Assembly: GCF_000424625.1 (NCBI RefSeq)
Contig: NZ_AUKG01000001.1
Span: 1,364,001 to 1,428,000, forward strand
Direction of reading: 5' to 3'
From: Conexibacter woesei Iso977N
GTDB taxonomy: Bacteria > Actinomycetota > Thermoleophilia > Solirubrobacterales > Solirubrobacteraceae
DNA: 64,000 bases
The notes under the pieces are model-generated. The model made no database searches and was not told where the DNA came from. It worked only from the letters and a program-made list of their open reading frames with translations. Shown one piece after another: positions 48,724 to 58,520 of the stretch (the stretch's first letter is position 1; every line of letters begins with the position of its first letter). The translations under genes were made by a program, and so were the position numbers.

Positions 48724-50148
48724 TCAGGCGGGGCCGTCGGCGGTGACGGGTGGGCTGTGGTGGGGGGTGTCGGCTGGTGTGTAGGCCGGCAGGGTCAGGG
48801 TGAAGCGGGCGCCGGGGTGGGCGGGGTGGAGGGTGACGTCGCCGTTCATGCGGCGGGCCAGGCCGCGGGCGATGGGGAGGCCGAGGCCGAAGCCGTGGGC
48901 GCCGCGGGCGGCGGCTCGTTCGAAGCGGCCGAAGATGCGCTCGGCGTCCGCTTCGGGGATGCCGGTGCCGGTGTCGCGGACGGCGACCGCGGCGGTCTCG
49001 CCGTCGGTGGTGACGGTGACGGTCAGCGCGGTGTCGGGCGGTGCTCCGTGGCGGAGGGCGTTGTCGAGGAGCACTCGGATGATGCGCGCCACGGCGAGGT
49101 GATCTCCGAGCGCCCAGGCCGACCCGTAGGACTCGACCTGCAGGACGACGTTGCCCGCATGGGCCGAGGGCTCGGCCTCCTGGGCGATCGTGTGGGCCAG
49201 CTCGGCGAGGTCGACGGGCTCGACCTTGACGGGGATCGCGGCGTCGAGGCGCCCCAACCCCAAGAGGTCGTCGGCGAGGGTCGACAGGCGCTGGGCCTGG
49301 CGCGCCACGGACTCGGCGCGCAACGCGGCGGCGTCGAGGTTGGGGTGCGGCGACGCCAGCTCCTCCTCGAGCAGCTCGGCGGCCCCCAACAGCGACGCGA
49401 CGGGCGTCCGGAGCTCGTGCGAGGCGGTGGAGAGGAACGCCTGGCGGCCCTGCTCCTGCGCCTGCAACCGCGTGCGCATCGACTCCAGCGCGACGGCCAG
49501 CTCGCCGACCTCGTCGCGCCCCGCGGCGGCGACGTCCACCGGCTGCTCGATGCCGTCCTCGCCGAGCCGGCGGGCCTCGCGGCGCAGGCCTTCCAACCGC
49601 CTCAGCAGTCCATACCCGAGCAGCGCACCCAACGCGGCGGCGACGAGCAACCCCACGCCACCCGCCACCGGCAGCGCGCTCTCCACGACCGCCACCGCAG
49701 CATGTTCATCATCAAGCGACCGCCGCAGGACGATCGTCCGCTCGCCCGCACGCGTCGCCGCGCTGGCGACCACCACCGCGGCACCGTCGCTCAACCTCTG
49801 GTGGACGCCGTCGTCCTCGGTCATCGCGACCGGCACCGTCCTCGGCGCCGTCGGCCCGGACGCGGCGACGGGAGCACCGGACTCGTCGAACAGCGCGACG
49901 TCGCCGCCGACGCGGCTCGCCAGCCGGTGCACCATCCGCCGCGACCCGACGGCACCCGTGCGCAGGTCGCCGGCCGGCATCCGCGTCAGCGCCAGCCCTG
50001 CGGTCCGCGCCAGCTCGCGCAGGTCCCGGACGCGGTCCTGCTCCAGCCGGTGCTCCAGCGGCGGGACGAGCGTCCCGACGCTCACCGCCAGCGTGATCGC
50101 GCTCGTCGCGACGAAGGCCAGCGCCAGCTTGACGCGCAGCCCCAGCAC
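48724..50148 (-). CDS. two-component sensor histidine kinase
   Basis: A 474-residue membrane kinase. One helix at residues 5-27, an extracytoplasmic sensor of about 130 residues, a second helix near 160-180, a HAMP linker, the H-box ASHELRTPVAS (His near 244), then HATPase motifs VLLDNALRHG, DTGTGIP and GFGLGLPIARGLARR. Starts 7 nt after the regulator's stop, so they form an operon. Signal unknown. Confidence 0.92.
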   Translation of the reverse strand: MLGLRVKLALAFVATSAITLAVSVGTLVPPLEHRLEQDRVRDLRELARTAGLALTRMPAGDLRTGAVGSRRMVHRLASRVGGDVALFDESGAPVAASGPTAPRTVPVAMTEDDGVHQRLSDGAAVVVASAATRAGERTIVLRRSLDDEHAAVAVVESALPVAGGVGLLVAAALGALLGYGLLRRLEGLRREARRLGEDGIEQPVDVAAAGRDEVGELAVALESMRTRLQAQEQGRQAFLSTASHELRTPVASLLGAAELLEEELASPHPNLDAAALRAESVARQAQRLSTLADDLLGLGRLDAAIPVKVEPVDLAELAHTIAQEAEPSAHAGNVVLQVESYGSAWALGDHLAVARIIRVLLDNALRHGAPPDTALTVTVTTDGETAAVAVRDTGTGIPEADAERIFGRFERAAARGAHGFGLGLPIARGLARRMNGDVTLHPAHPGARFTLTLPAYTPADTPHHSPPVTADGPA

Positions 50149-50155
50149 GCGAGGC

Positions 50156-50866
<711 letters not shown>

Positions 50867-50872
50867 AGCGCG

Positions 50873-50878
50873 ACTGTA
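50873..50878 (-). promoter_or_regulatory. -10 box of the two-component operon
   Basis: TACAGT on the minus strand, 6 nt before GTG 50866. Confidence 0.4.
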
Positions 50879-50990
50879 CGGCCGGATCGTCGGCTGAACG
50901 CAGGCTTCGCGGGATGCCAACACGATCACAACAGGCGGCACCCGGCGGGCCAACGGTCGCTTGGGAAACGCCTCAGCAACGCGGCGGACC

Positions 50991-51791
50991 ATGCGGCGCA
51001 TGGAACGCTTGGGTGACGACGCCGGCCGCGGACCCGTTCCGCGCCTGGCGGGTGTGTCGATCGTGCTCCCGTGCCACGACGAGGCGGGCAACGTGGCGCG
51101 GATGGTGGCCGAGGCCACCGCGGCGGCCGAGGCGGCCGCCGACGCCCACGAGATCCTGCTCGTCGACGACGGCTCCACCGACGGGACGGGCGAAGCGGCG
51201 CTGGCCGAGGTCGCCGCCGATCCGCGCGTCCGGCTGCTCGTCCACGAGCACAACCGGGGCTACGGCGCCGCGCTGCGGACCGGCTTCCGGGCCGCGCGGC
51301 TGGAGTGGATCTTCCTCACCGACGCCGACTGCCAGTTCGAGTTGATGGAGTTGGTCGACGCGCTGCCGCAGGCGGCGGCGTGCGACCTCGTCTGCGGCCA
51401 TCGCGTGCGCCGCGCCGATCCGCTGCACCGGCGGATGAACGCGCGCGCCTGGAACGCGCTCGTGGACCGGATGTTCGACCTGCACGTCCGGGACGTCGAC
51501 TGCGCGTTCAAGTTGATGCGGCGCGAGGTGATCCAGTCCCTGGACCTGGACGCCGACGGCGCCGTCGTCAGCACCGAGCTGCTGGTCCGGGCGCAGTCTG
51601 CGGGCGCCCGGATCGGCGAGCTCGGGGTCAGCCACCGGCCGCGGGCCAGCGGCCGGTCGTCGGGCGCGAGCCCGGCGGTCGTCCTGCGGGCCTTCCGCGA
51701 GCTGCGTGCGCTGAGCGCCCAGCTCCGGGCCGAGGAGGCCGCCGCGGCCGGCGCCGCAGCCCCCGGCGCCGCGCGGCCGCGGCCCGCCTGA
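50991..51791 (+). CDS. family 2 glycosyltransferase (polyprenyl-phosphate sugar synthase-like)
   Basis: A 266-residue GT-A enzyme: VSIVLPCHDEAGN, LLVDDGSTDGT (nucleotide-sugar binding), FLTDADCQFE (DxD-like) and VDCAFKLMRREV. It resembles dolichyl/polyprenyl-phosphate mannose or glucose synthases but has no membrane helices of its own. Neighbouring genes encode GtrA and membrane glycosyltransferases that use such lipid-linked sugars. ATG 50991 or 51000 are possible starts. Confidence 0.88.
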   Translation: MRRMERLGDDAGRGPVPRLAGVSIVLPCHDEAGNVARMVAEATAAAEAAADAHEILLVDDGSTDGTGEAALAEVAADPRVRLLVHEHNRGYGAALRTGFRAARLEWIFLTDADCQFELMELVDALPQAAACDLVCGHRVRRADPLHRRMNARAWNALVDRMFDLHVRDVDCAFKLMRREVIQSLDLDADGAVVSTELLVRAQSAGARIGELGVSHRPRASGRSSGASPAVVLRAFRELRALSAQLRAEEAAAAGAAAPGAARPRPA

Positions 51792-51799
51792 GACTCGGG

Positions 51800-53962
51800 A
51801 TGGCCGCGGTTGCGGCTCCGCCCGGCGCGGTGCGTGCTCCGGCAGGGATGCCGGGGCGCGCGATCGCCGCGCGGTTGTTGATGTGGTTGCCGGAGGTCGT
51901 CGTCGTCGCGGTGGCCTGCGCGCTGCGGCTGATCGGCCTGGCGCGGGTCCCGCTGGACCCGTACTACGACGCGGCCGTGCGGTCGATGGGCACGTCGTGG
52001 GGCGCGCTGCTGGGCGGCGCGTTCGAGCCGGGACGGCGGGTGAGCATCGACAAGCCGCCGCTGGACCTGTGGCTGCAGGTCGCCGCGACGAAGGCGCTCG
52101 GCTTCGGCACGTTCGCGCTGCACCTGCCGGAGGCGCTCGGCGGGATCGCGCTGGTTGTATTGGTGATGGCCTTGCTGCGGCCGTTGTTCGGGCGGGGCGC
52201 CGGGCTTGTTGGTGGCCTTGCGCTGGCCGTGTTGCCGAGCGCGGTCGTGACCGCTCGCAGCGACACGATGGACTCGGTCATGGCCGCGCTGTGCGTCGCG
52301 GGCGCGGTCGTCGCGGTGCGCTCCGGGAAACGGGGCCGCGCGGGCGGGATGGCGGGCGCCGGGTTGTTGGTGGGGTTGGCGTTCGACGTCAAGCTCGCGG
52401 AGTCGCTGCTGGGCGCCGCCGCGGTCGGGGGCTTCTGGCTGGCCTGCGCGCCGCGCGGCGCGGTGCGATGGCGCGGGGCCGGGATCGGGGCGACCGCGTT
52501 CGCGCTGACCGCCGTGGCCTGGCTCGTCGCCGTCTCGATCGTGCCGCTGCACCCGCGCCCGTGGGCGCTCGGCGCGAGCAACGGCTCGCCCTGGAACGCC
52601 GCGCTCGTCTACAACGGCCTCGACCGCCTCGACGGCCGCGCCGCCAGCATGGACGCCGCCGCGGCGGGCGGAGGCGCGCCGGTGGGCGGAGCCGCGGCGA
52701 CACCGGCGACGCCGCTCGGCCCGCGCGCGGCGGCGCGGCGAGCGGCGACGTTGCAGCGGCGGGTGGCCGAGCACCAGGTCGCGCTGGAGCGACGGCCGGC
52801 GGGCCCGTCGCCGTGGCGGCTGTTCACCACGCGCGCGCACGTCGGCGCCTGGATCGGCGTCGAGGTGGCGCTCGCGGCGGTGATGCTCCTCGCGGGCTGG
52901 CAGGCGAGCGCGGCGTTCGCCGTCGTCGCGCTCTGGTTCCTCGGCGGCGTCGCGCTCAACAGCGCGATGCCCGACCTCCATGTGCGGTACCTCGCCACGC
53001 TCGACCCGGCGGTCGCGTGCGCGATCGGGGCGGGCGCCGCGCGCTTGCGCTGGGGCAGAGCGGCGTTGCTGGCGTTGCTCGTGCCGGCCGTGGTGAGCGT
53101 CGGCGTCGTGGCGAGGGCGAGCCAGGACTCGGGCCGCCCCGGCGCGCTGCCGGCGGCGAGAGTCGACGCGCTCTCCAAGTTCCTCGACAACAACGACGCC
53201 GCGGGCCAGCTCGCCGCCGCCGCGCCCGCGAAGGCCGCGCAGCTGATCGCGCGCAACGGGAAGCCGACCCTCCTGCTCTCCGACGGCTACGGGCGCCAGC
53301 TCGTCACGCCGCAGCACCTACAACAACTGGTGGCCGACGGCACCATCCGCTACGCCTTGCTCGGCGCGTCCTGCTCCGCGGACTCCGGGACCTCCGCGAC
53401 CGGCTGCCTCCCCGTCGTCCGCTGGGCGCACCGCCACGGCACCGACGTCTCGGACCTCGCCGGCCAGCCGCACCGCGGGACGCTCTACGCGCTCACGACG
53501 GCAGCGGTGCCCGTGGCGGCAGGGAGCGGAAGAACTCCCACGTGCGCCAGGTCGTCGAGAACGCCGCGGTCGACGGGGTCGTCCTCGGACCGCCCGGCCA
53601 GCCGTGCGCCTGATGGTCAAGGCGTACATGTTCGACCGACGTCCCCGCCCTGCAGTCCTTCCACGCGAACTCGTGCACGCCCGGCGCCGGGTTCGACCTC
53701 TGCGCCTTCCCGGTACAGCCGTCCAGCCGCCGCCAGCGGGCCAGGTACCTCAACACGCTGCCCGCGTACTCCGGCGCGATCCCGCCGTACGGGACGACCT
53801 GGTCGCCGGTCCCGTGGATCTCGAGGATCGGCAGCGGCCGGTCCGGATGGCACGGCGGCAGCGCCCTGTACCCACCCGCGACCGGCGCCGCGCCCGCGAG
53901 CCGGTCCGACAGCTCGCACGCCAGCCGCGCGGTCATCCCGCCGCCGTTCGACACGCCGGTGA
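51800..53962 (+). CDS. PMT/ArnT-like membrane glycosyltransferase with run-on C-terminus
   Basis: A multi-helix GT39-type transferase of the YkcB kind: DPYYDAAVRSMGTSW, the IDKPPLDLW motif and about ten helices, then an outer domain ending GTLYAL near nt 53490. Beyond that the frame stays open for another 150-160 residues of Ser/Arg/Pro-rich sequence that is simply the antisense of the hydrolase gene. The natural end is probably near 53500, and either a stop codon was lost or the extension is real. It would transfer a lipid-linked sugar outside the membrane. Starts 8 nt after the GT2 stop. Confidence 0.75.
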   Translation: MAAVAAPPGAVRAPAGMPGRAIAARLLMWLPEVVVVAVACALRLIGLARVPLDPYYDAAVRSMGTSWGALLGGAFEPGRRVSIDKPPLDLWLQVAATKALGFGTFALHLPEALGGIALVVLVMALLRPLFGRGAGLVGGLALAVLPSAVVTARSDTMDSVMAALCVAGAVVAVRSGKRGRAGGMAGAGLLVGLAFDVKLAESLLGAAAVGGFWLACAPRGAVRWRGAGIGATAFALTAVAWLVAVSIVPLHPRPWALGASNGSPWNAALVYNGLDRLDGRAASMDAAAAGGGAPVGGAAATPATPLGPRAAARRAATLQRRVAEHQVALERRPAGPSPWRLFTTRAHVGAWIGVEVALAAVMLLAGWQASAAFAVVALWFLGGVALNSAMPDLHVRYLATLDPAVACAIGAGAARLRWGRAALLALLVPAVVSVGVVARASQDSGRPGALPAARVDALSKFLDNNDAAGQLAAAAPAKAAQLIARNGKPTLLLSDGYGRQLVTPQHLQQLVADGTIRYALLGASCSADSGTSATGCLPVVRWAHRHGTDVSDLAGQPHRGTLYALTTAAVPVAAGSGRTPTCARSSRTPRSTGSSSDRPASRAPDGQGVHVRPTSPPCSPSTRTRARPAPGSTSAPSRYSRPAAASGPGTSTRCPRTPARSRRTGRPGRRSRGSRGSAAAGPDGTAAAPCTHPRPAPRPRAGPTARTPAARSSRRRSTRR

Positions 53963-54422
53963 CGAACACGCGCGAGCGGTCGACGCACGCCACGCCCTCC
54001 AGCGCGTCCAGCGACCGCTCCAGCTGCTCGACCTCCTCCGGGAGGTCCTTCTGGGTCTGCCCGGTGATGTTCCAGAACGAGTTCGGCCCGACCGCGGTCG
54101 GGTAGGCCACCAGGAACCCCTCGCGGTCGGCGAGCTTGGAGAACCCGGTGTCGCCCGCGAACCGCGGCCCGTTCTCGCCCGCGCCGTGCAGCGCGATCAC
54201 CAGCGGCCGCGGCGAGTAGGCGCCGGTCTTCGGGACGTGCAGCAGCACCGGCCGCAGCTCGCCGTCGACGTCCAGCACCTTGACCGTGTGGTCGCCCGGC
54301 GTCAGGACCGTGCACGGCGTCCGCGACGGGCTCGCCGCGTACTTGGTGGCGAACGCGCCCGTCGCCCACGCCGCGATGCCCAGCAGGACCAGCGCGCCGA
54401 TCGAGGCCGCGGCGCGCTTCAC
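53493..54422 (-). CDS. secreted PHB-depolymerase/feruloyl-esterase-like hydrolase
   Basis: A 309-residue alpha/beta hydrolase of the LpqC/polyhydroxybutyrate depolymerase type. An N-terminal helix (VKRAAASIGALVLLGIAAW) serves as signal or anchor. The oxyanion region is IALHGAGENG, the nucleophile lies in GVSNGGGMTARLA, an Asp in ILEIHGTGDQVVPYGG and the His in DHQAHGWPGG. It acts outside the cell on polyesters or esters. GTG 54422 overlaps the GtrA stop (GTGA). Its last 470 bp overlap the open frame of the convergent glycosyltransferase. Confidence 0.85.
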   Translation of the reverse strand: MKRAAASIGALVLLGIAAWATGAFATKYAASPSRTPCTVLTPGDHTVKVLDVDGELRPVLLHVPKTGAYSPRPLVIALHGAGENGPRFAGDTGFSKLADREGFLVAYPTAVGPNSFWNITGQTQKDLPEEVEQLERSLDALEGVACVDRSRVFVTGVSNGGGMTARLACELSDRLAGAAPVAGGYRALPPCHPDRPLPILEIHGTGDQVVPYGGIAPEYAGSVLRYLARWRRLDGCTGKAQRSNPAPGVHEFAWKDCRAGTSVEHVRLDHQAHGWPGGPRTTPSTAAFSTTWRTWEFFRSLPPRAPLPS

Positions 54423-54820
54423 GCCGCGAACACCCACGCGCGGCACAGGACGAAGGCCAGCGCGCTGGCGACCGGCAAGGACACCAACTCGGCCACGGCG
54501 TGCGGCACCGATCCTCCGAGCACGACGACGCCGCCCGCCGAGACGCCCGCCGCGAGGCCCTGCACGACGAGGTAGCGCCCCGCCGGCCCCAGGCCGCGCG
54601 CCGCGCTCGCGAACGTCCAGCCGCGGTTGAGGCGGTAGCCGTTGGCCGCGCCCACGGCCCAGCCGAGCACCGCCGCCGCGACCGCGGGCATCACGGCGCT
54701 CAGCAGGATGTAGGCGATGAACGTGAGCACGGTGTTGGACGCGCCCACGACCGCGAAGCGCACGACCTGGCGCGGCAGCGGGCCGCGGAGCGACGGGGGA
54801 TGGGGAAGGGCGATGCTCAT
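54419..54820 (-). CDS. GtrA-family membrane protein
   Basis: A 133-residue protein with four membrane helices (FAVVGASNTVLTFIAYILL, GWAVGAANGYRLNRGWTF and two more), matching GtrA, which helps move or position polyprenyl-linked sugars for glycosylation. Its ATG overlaps the stop of the upstream glycosyltransferase and its stop overlaps the hydrolase start. Confidence 0.88.
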   Translation of the reverse strand: MSIALPHPPSLRGPLPRQVVRFAVVGASNTVLTFIAYILLSAVMPAVAAAVLGWAVGAANGYRLNRGWTFASAARGLGPAGRYLVVQGLAAGVSAGGVVVLGGSVPHAVAELVSLPVASALAFVLCRAWVFAA

Positions 54821-56271
54821 CGCAGGTACCTCTGCGTGTAGTCGTGGTTGATCTTCCCAGCCGCGCTGCGCGTGGGGTAGAAGCCGGCGTCGTGGATCAG
54901 CCGCGGCATCTGCGGGATCGCGCCGAGCGCCAGCCACGCGGTCAGGACGATGCACGCCGCGGTCAGCGCGCGCGTCCGGGCCAGCGCCGCGAACGGCAGG
55001 ATCCACCAGGCGTACCAGGGCATCGTCCAGCCGAGGGTCAGGACCGAGAACAGCATCACGAGCCCCGCGGCGCCCGCCAGCCGGTCGCGCCGGCGCCAGA
55101 CCGCGACGGTCGCGCCGAGCGCCACCACCGCCAGGACCGCGTGCGCGAGCGTGCGGTCGAAGGCGGTCATCCCGCCCTGCCCGGCCAGCGCCGCCAGGAC
55201 GTTCCCGACCGAGAGCGGCGTCACGAAGCGGTCCTGGATCCCGGTCGCCGGGAGGTGCCCGCCGTAGTGCACCAACACCACCAACCCGGTCACGGCGCCC
55301 GCCGCCGCGGCCCCGGCCAGCGCGCGCCACCGGCGCGACGACCCCGCCACGACCAACAGCACCAACAACGCCGCGCTCGGCTTGACGCCCGCCGCGAGCA
55401 CCGCGCAGGCGCCCGCCTCGATGTCGCGATCCAGCAGCACCAGGCACACCGCCGCGACCGCCAGCACCAGCATGAACGGCTCGCCGTGCGCGCCGCCGAT
55501 CCCGTAGACCAACACCAAGGGGTTGAAGGCGACCAGCGCCACCGCGGGCTTCCACGGCTTCCCGAGCCGCCGTGCGGCGACGGCGACCAAGGCCAGCGTC
55601 CCCAGCGAGCAGACCAACAACAAGGCCTTGATCGTCCAGTACGCGGCGGGCACCGACAGCCCCGCGACCGCCTCGCCGATCAGCGTGAACAGCGGCCCGT
55701 AGGGCGACGGCAGGTGGTGCCAGTTGGAGTACAGGTAGGTCGGGTCGTCGCGTGCTGCGACCGGGAGCGACACGTAGGGGTTGAGCCCGTGCTCCGGGAG
55801 CATCCGCCCGTAGTGCAGGTAGTTGAAGATGTCGGTCAGCGACAGCGGCGGCCCCAGCAGCAGCACGACGTAGGACACCAGGATCGCCCCGCACAGCACC
55901 AGCGCGGGGATCCGCGCGGCGCACAGCCACACGACCAGCCACAGTGCGCCGAGCGCGACGAGCACCCGCACGAGGTCGGCCTCCAGCGCCGGTGGCGACG
56001 CCGGCAGCGCGCCGAACCGTCCCGCCAGCGGCCCCACCATCCAGCGCGGGAACCCGTGCTCCGCCGGTCCCGACAGGAACGACGGGCGCTCCGCGGCGGC
56101 GAGCACGAGGGCTGAGCAGAGGCCGACGATCGCACCCGCCGCCGCGGTTCCGAGAACCCCGAGCCCGGCCGCCGCCCACCCTGCAGGCAGGGGAAGTCGC
56201 AGGGCGGTCCGCCGCGCAGGCGACGAGGCCTGCGCGGCGGACGCGGCGGCATAGGCCGGGGTCTCACGCAC
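54817..56271 (-). CDS. polyprenol-phosphate mannosyltransferase-like membrane protein (GT87/MptB type)
   Basis: A roughly 484-residue membrane protein with about 12 helices. After the first helices comes an acidic catalytic-loop region (LTDIFNYLHYGRMLPEHGLNPY), then YLYSNWHHLPSPYGPLFTLI, like the GT-C mannosyltransferases of actinobacterial lipoglycan synthesis. The start is uncertain: GTG 56271 is used here, and the frame stays open to 56436. First gene of an operon with GtrA and a hydrolase. Confidence 0.8.
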   Translation of the reverse strand: MRETPAYAAASAAQASSPARRTALRLPLPAGWAAAGLGVLGTAAAGAIVGLCSALVLAAAERPSFLSGPAEHGFPRWMVGPLAGRFGALPASPPALEADLVRVLVALGALWLVVWLCAARIPALVLCGAILVSYVVLLLGPPLSLTDIFNYLHYGRMLPEHGLNPYVSLPVAARDDPTYLYSNWHHLPSPYGPLFTLIGEAVAGLSVPAAYWTIKALLLVCSLGTLALVAVAARRLGKPWKPAVALVAFNPLVLVYGIGGAHGEPFMLVLAVAAVCLVLLDRDIEAGACAVLAAGVKPSAALLVLLVVAGSSRRWRALAGAAAAGAVTGLVVLVHYGGHLPATGIQDRFVTPLSVGNVLAALAGQGGMTAFDRTLAHAVLAVVALGATVAVWRRRDRLAGAAGLVMLFSVLTLGWTMPWYAWWILPFAALARTRALTAACIVLTAWLALGAIPQMPRLIHDAGFYPTRSAAGKINHDYTQRYLR

Positions 56272-56434
56272 CGTGCAAGAGGGTCCCGGCCGACCCTGAA
56301 CCCCCACCAACCGCGCGATGGCGATCGGGTAGGACGAATGTTGGGTTCCGATTGGCCGAACCGTTGGTCCGCGGACGCCTCCCCCGGTCGGGGGATCAAA
56401 GTTCACCATCGCTACGCCGATCCAAGCGGACGAC

Positions 56435-57628
56435 ATGGACGTCGCCCTGGCCAGCTCCGTCGCCGTCGCGCGACAGCCGATCCTCGATCAGCGCCAGCAG
56501 CTGCGTGGGTACGAGCTCCTGCACCGCGGCATGGCCAACTACGGCGAGCAGGCGACCGCCCAGGTCCTGCTCGCGGCCTACGGCGACATCGGCCTGCGCC
56601 CGCTCGTCGGCAGCGCGCCTGCGTGGGTCAACGTCACCCGGCGCTTCCTGCTCGACGTCGACCCGCTGCCGCTCGCGCCCGAGGACGTCGTCCTCGAGCT
56701 GCTCGAGAACCAGAACCTCGACGACGACCTGCTCGGCCGCCTGCAGGAGCTGCACGCCGCGGGCTTCAAGATCGCGCTCGACGACTTCGTGTACTCCAAG
56801 GAGGCCGACGACGTCCTGTCGCTGGCCTCGATCGTGAAGATCGACGTCCTGGCCGGCGGCCACAACCACGCCAAGGAGCAGGCCGAGCTGCTGCGCCCGT
56901 TCGGCGTGCAGCTGCTGGCCGAGAAGGTCGAGGACCGCGGCATGTTCGCGTACTGCCTCGGCCTCGGCTACGAGCTGTTCCAGGGCTACTTCTTCTGCAA
57001 GCCGGAGATCATCACCGGCCGCGAGATCCCGACGTCGATGTCGTCGTCGCTGCACGACATCGCCGTGCTGTCGCGCTCCGACGCGACGTTCGAGGAGATC
57101 GAGTCGGTCGTCGCCCGTGATCCGGGCCTGACGCTGCGCCTGCTGCGCCTGCTGAACTCCGCGTCGTTCTCGCTGCGCAAGCGCGTGACGAGCGTGCACG
57201 AGGCCGTCACGATGCTCGGCTCCCGGACCGTCCGGCAGTGGGCGATGTTGTTGGTGCTGGGCGGGATCTCCACCAACTGCGACGAGCTGGTCCCGACCGC
57301 GCTGAGCCGCGCCCGGACGCTGTCGCGCCTGGCCGAGGGCCGTGGCGGCGACACCGACGTCGCGTTCTCGGTCGGCCTGCTGTCGGTCGCCGACGCGCTG
57401 CTGGGCGTCTCGATGGAGGACGCGCTGCAGGGCCTGCCGCTCGTCGACGCCGTCATCGACGCGCTGCTGCACCGCGACGGCGCGGACGGCGCGGCGCTGA
57501 CCGCGGTCCTGGACTACGAGTGGGGCATGGGCCCCGTCGGCGATCCGGGCGCGCACGACCCGCTGGGCGAGGCCTACGCCGAGGCGCTCACCTGGTCGCT
57601 GCAGACGACCGCGCTGGCGCGGACGTAG
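56435..57628 (+). CDS. EAL-HDOD (YuxH-like) signalling protein
   Basis: A 397-residue soluble protein. Residues 10-205 are an EAL-type domain with partly conserved motifs (GYELLHRG, VLELLENQNLDDD, ALDDFVYSKEAD, AEKVED); the canonical EAL and several metal ligands differ, so phosphodiesterase activity is doubtful. Residues 210-395 are an HDOD domain (VVARDPGLTLRLLRLLNSASF, VTMLGSRTVRQW). YuxH-type proteins link c-di-GMP to regulation through binding. Single gene. Confidence 0.9.
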   Translation: MDVALASSVAVARQPILDQRQQLRGYELLHRGMANYGEQATAQVLLAAYGDIGLRPLVGSAPAWVNVTRRFLLDVDPLPLAPEDVVLELLENQNLDDDLLGRLQELHAAGFKIALDDFVYSKEADDVLSLASIVKIDVLAGGHNHAKEQAELLRPFGVQLLAEKVEDRGMFAYCLGLGYELFQGYFFCKPEIITGREIPTSMSSSLHDIAVLSRSDATFEEIESVVARDPGLTLRLLRLLNSASFSLRKRVTSVHEAVTMLGSRTVRQWAMLLVLGGISTNCDELVPTALSRARTLSRLAEGRGGDTDVAFSVGLLSVADALLGVSMEDALQGLPLVDAVIDALLHRDGADGAALTAVLDYEWGMGPVGDPGAHDPLGEAYAEALTWSLQTTALART

Positions 57629-57967
57629 AGCCCCTAACGCGGCCGGGGTCGCGCGCGTCGTCGCGGCGTGCCCTGGCGGTCGAGCTCGCGCTGGGGCGAG
57701 GATGTAAGAATGGACGCTGATCAATGAGTCCTACATTCCTGGGTATCGCGCCGGCAGTGGGAACGCGGTGCCTCGATCCATGGCCAGCGGGCCGTCGGCG
57801 CGCCAGGATGTCGCGCCCGTGGCGGCCGTGAGCCCGCGGTGGTAGGGCGCGTTTGGCAGATCGCACAGGATTTGCAATGGTTAAACACTGCTGAGCTTCT
57901 GGAGATTGGTACTCGTCAGGTCTAGAGTGGCCACCGTCCAACGCGGTGCCAACGGAAAGGAACCACC
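57629..57967 (+). other. 339-bp intergenic region
   Basis: No gene seen. The last 120 bp are unusually AT-rich for the window (TTTGCAATGGTTAAACACTG near 57871) and should hold the promoter of the tiny gene at 57968; TAGAGT at 57923 is a possible -10. Confidence 0.4.
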
Positions 57968-58096
57968 ATGACGGGAACCACCAAGGAAAATTTGGTCGAC
58001 GATCTCCTGAAGGTCGTCACCGCCCTGGAACCCATCGTCGTCCCCATCATCTCCAGCAACCGGGACGTCAAGCACGACGTCAAGGTCATCGCCTAG
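57968..58096 (+). CDS. 42-residue protein with strong ribosome site
   Basis: A short gene with an excellent Shine-Dalgarno (GGAAAGGA, about 7 nt before the ATG) and an AT-rich upstream region, which set it apart from random frames. The product has a helical start (TKENLVDDLLKVVTALEP), a hydrophobic middle (IVVPIISS) and a charged tail (NRDVKHDVKVIA). No cysteine or signal peptide. Not a family I know. It precedes the S74-like gene by 34 nt. Confidence 0.6.
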   Translation: MTGTTKENLVDDLLKVVTALEPIVVPIISSNRDVKHDVKVIA

Positions 58097-58130
58097 GTCT
58101 TCCGACCCGACCTCCCCGTGGTACCGGCGA

Positions 58131-58520
58131 GTGGCAGCGATGTCGCTCGCCGTTGGGGGTTGCATGCGCATCATCAGCACGTTCCGCGGGTATCGCTCGA
58201 CGTTCTTCGGGCCCCGCCCTCCGCGAACCGAGAGAGCCGAACCGCTCACCCGGGCGCAGATCCTGGAGCTGCTCGACGGCCTCGCCGTCAGCGAGTGGCG
58301 CTATGACCGGGACCCCGACGCCCTCCACATCGGCCCCATGGCCCAGGACTGGTGGGCCGCCTTCGGCTACGGCCGCCGCGACACCACCATCGATGTCGTC
58401 GACGCCAACGGCGTCCTGATCGCCGCCGTCCAAGAGCTCTCCCGCCGCGTCCGACAGCTCGAAGAGCAGCAGCCCCTCGCCGCTCAGGGCCCGGCCGCCG
58501 ATCCCGCCGACGTGCAGTGA
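58131..58520 (+). CDS. stand-alone peptidase S74-type chaperone domain
   Basis: A 129-residue (or shorter) protein whose main part (ILELLDGLAVSEWRY, then HIGPMAQDWWAAFGYG, VDANGVLIAAVQELSRRV) matches the end of the intramolecular chaperone domain of phage tail spikes and bacterial surface proteins (S74). The self-cleavage motif (Ser-Asp near SDxxLK) and the whole fibre part are missing. A C-terminal coiled coil (RQLEEQQ) remains. Starts at GTG 58131, ATG 58140 or ATG 58164 are possible. The stop overlaps the next start (GTGA). Confidence 0.75.
   Translation: MAAMSLAVGGCMRIISTFRGYRSTFFGPRPPRTERAEPLTRAQILELLDGLAVSEWRYDRDPDALHIGPMAQDWWAAFGYGRRDTTIDVVDANGVLIAAVQELSRRVRQLEEQQPLAAQGPAADPADVQ

Noticed and set aside
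58131-58520. S74 domain as evidence of a prophage tail
   Set aside because: No other phage genes in the window; S74 domains also occur in bacterial surface proteins.
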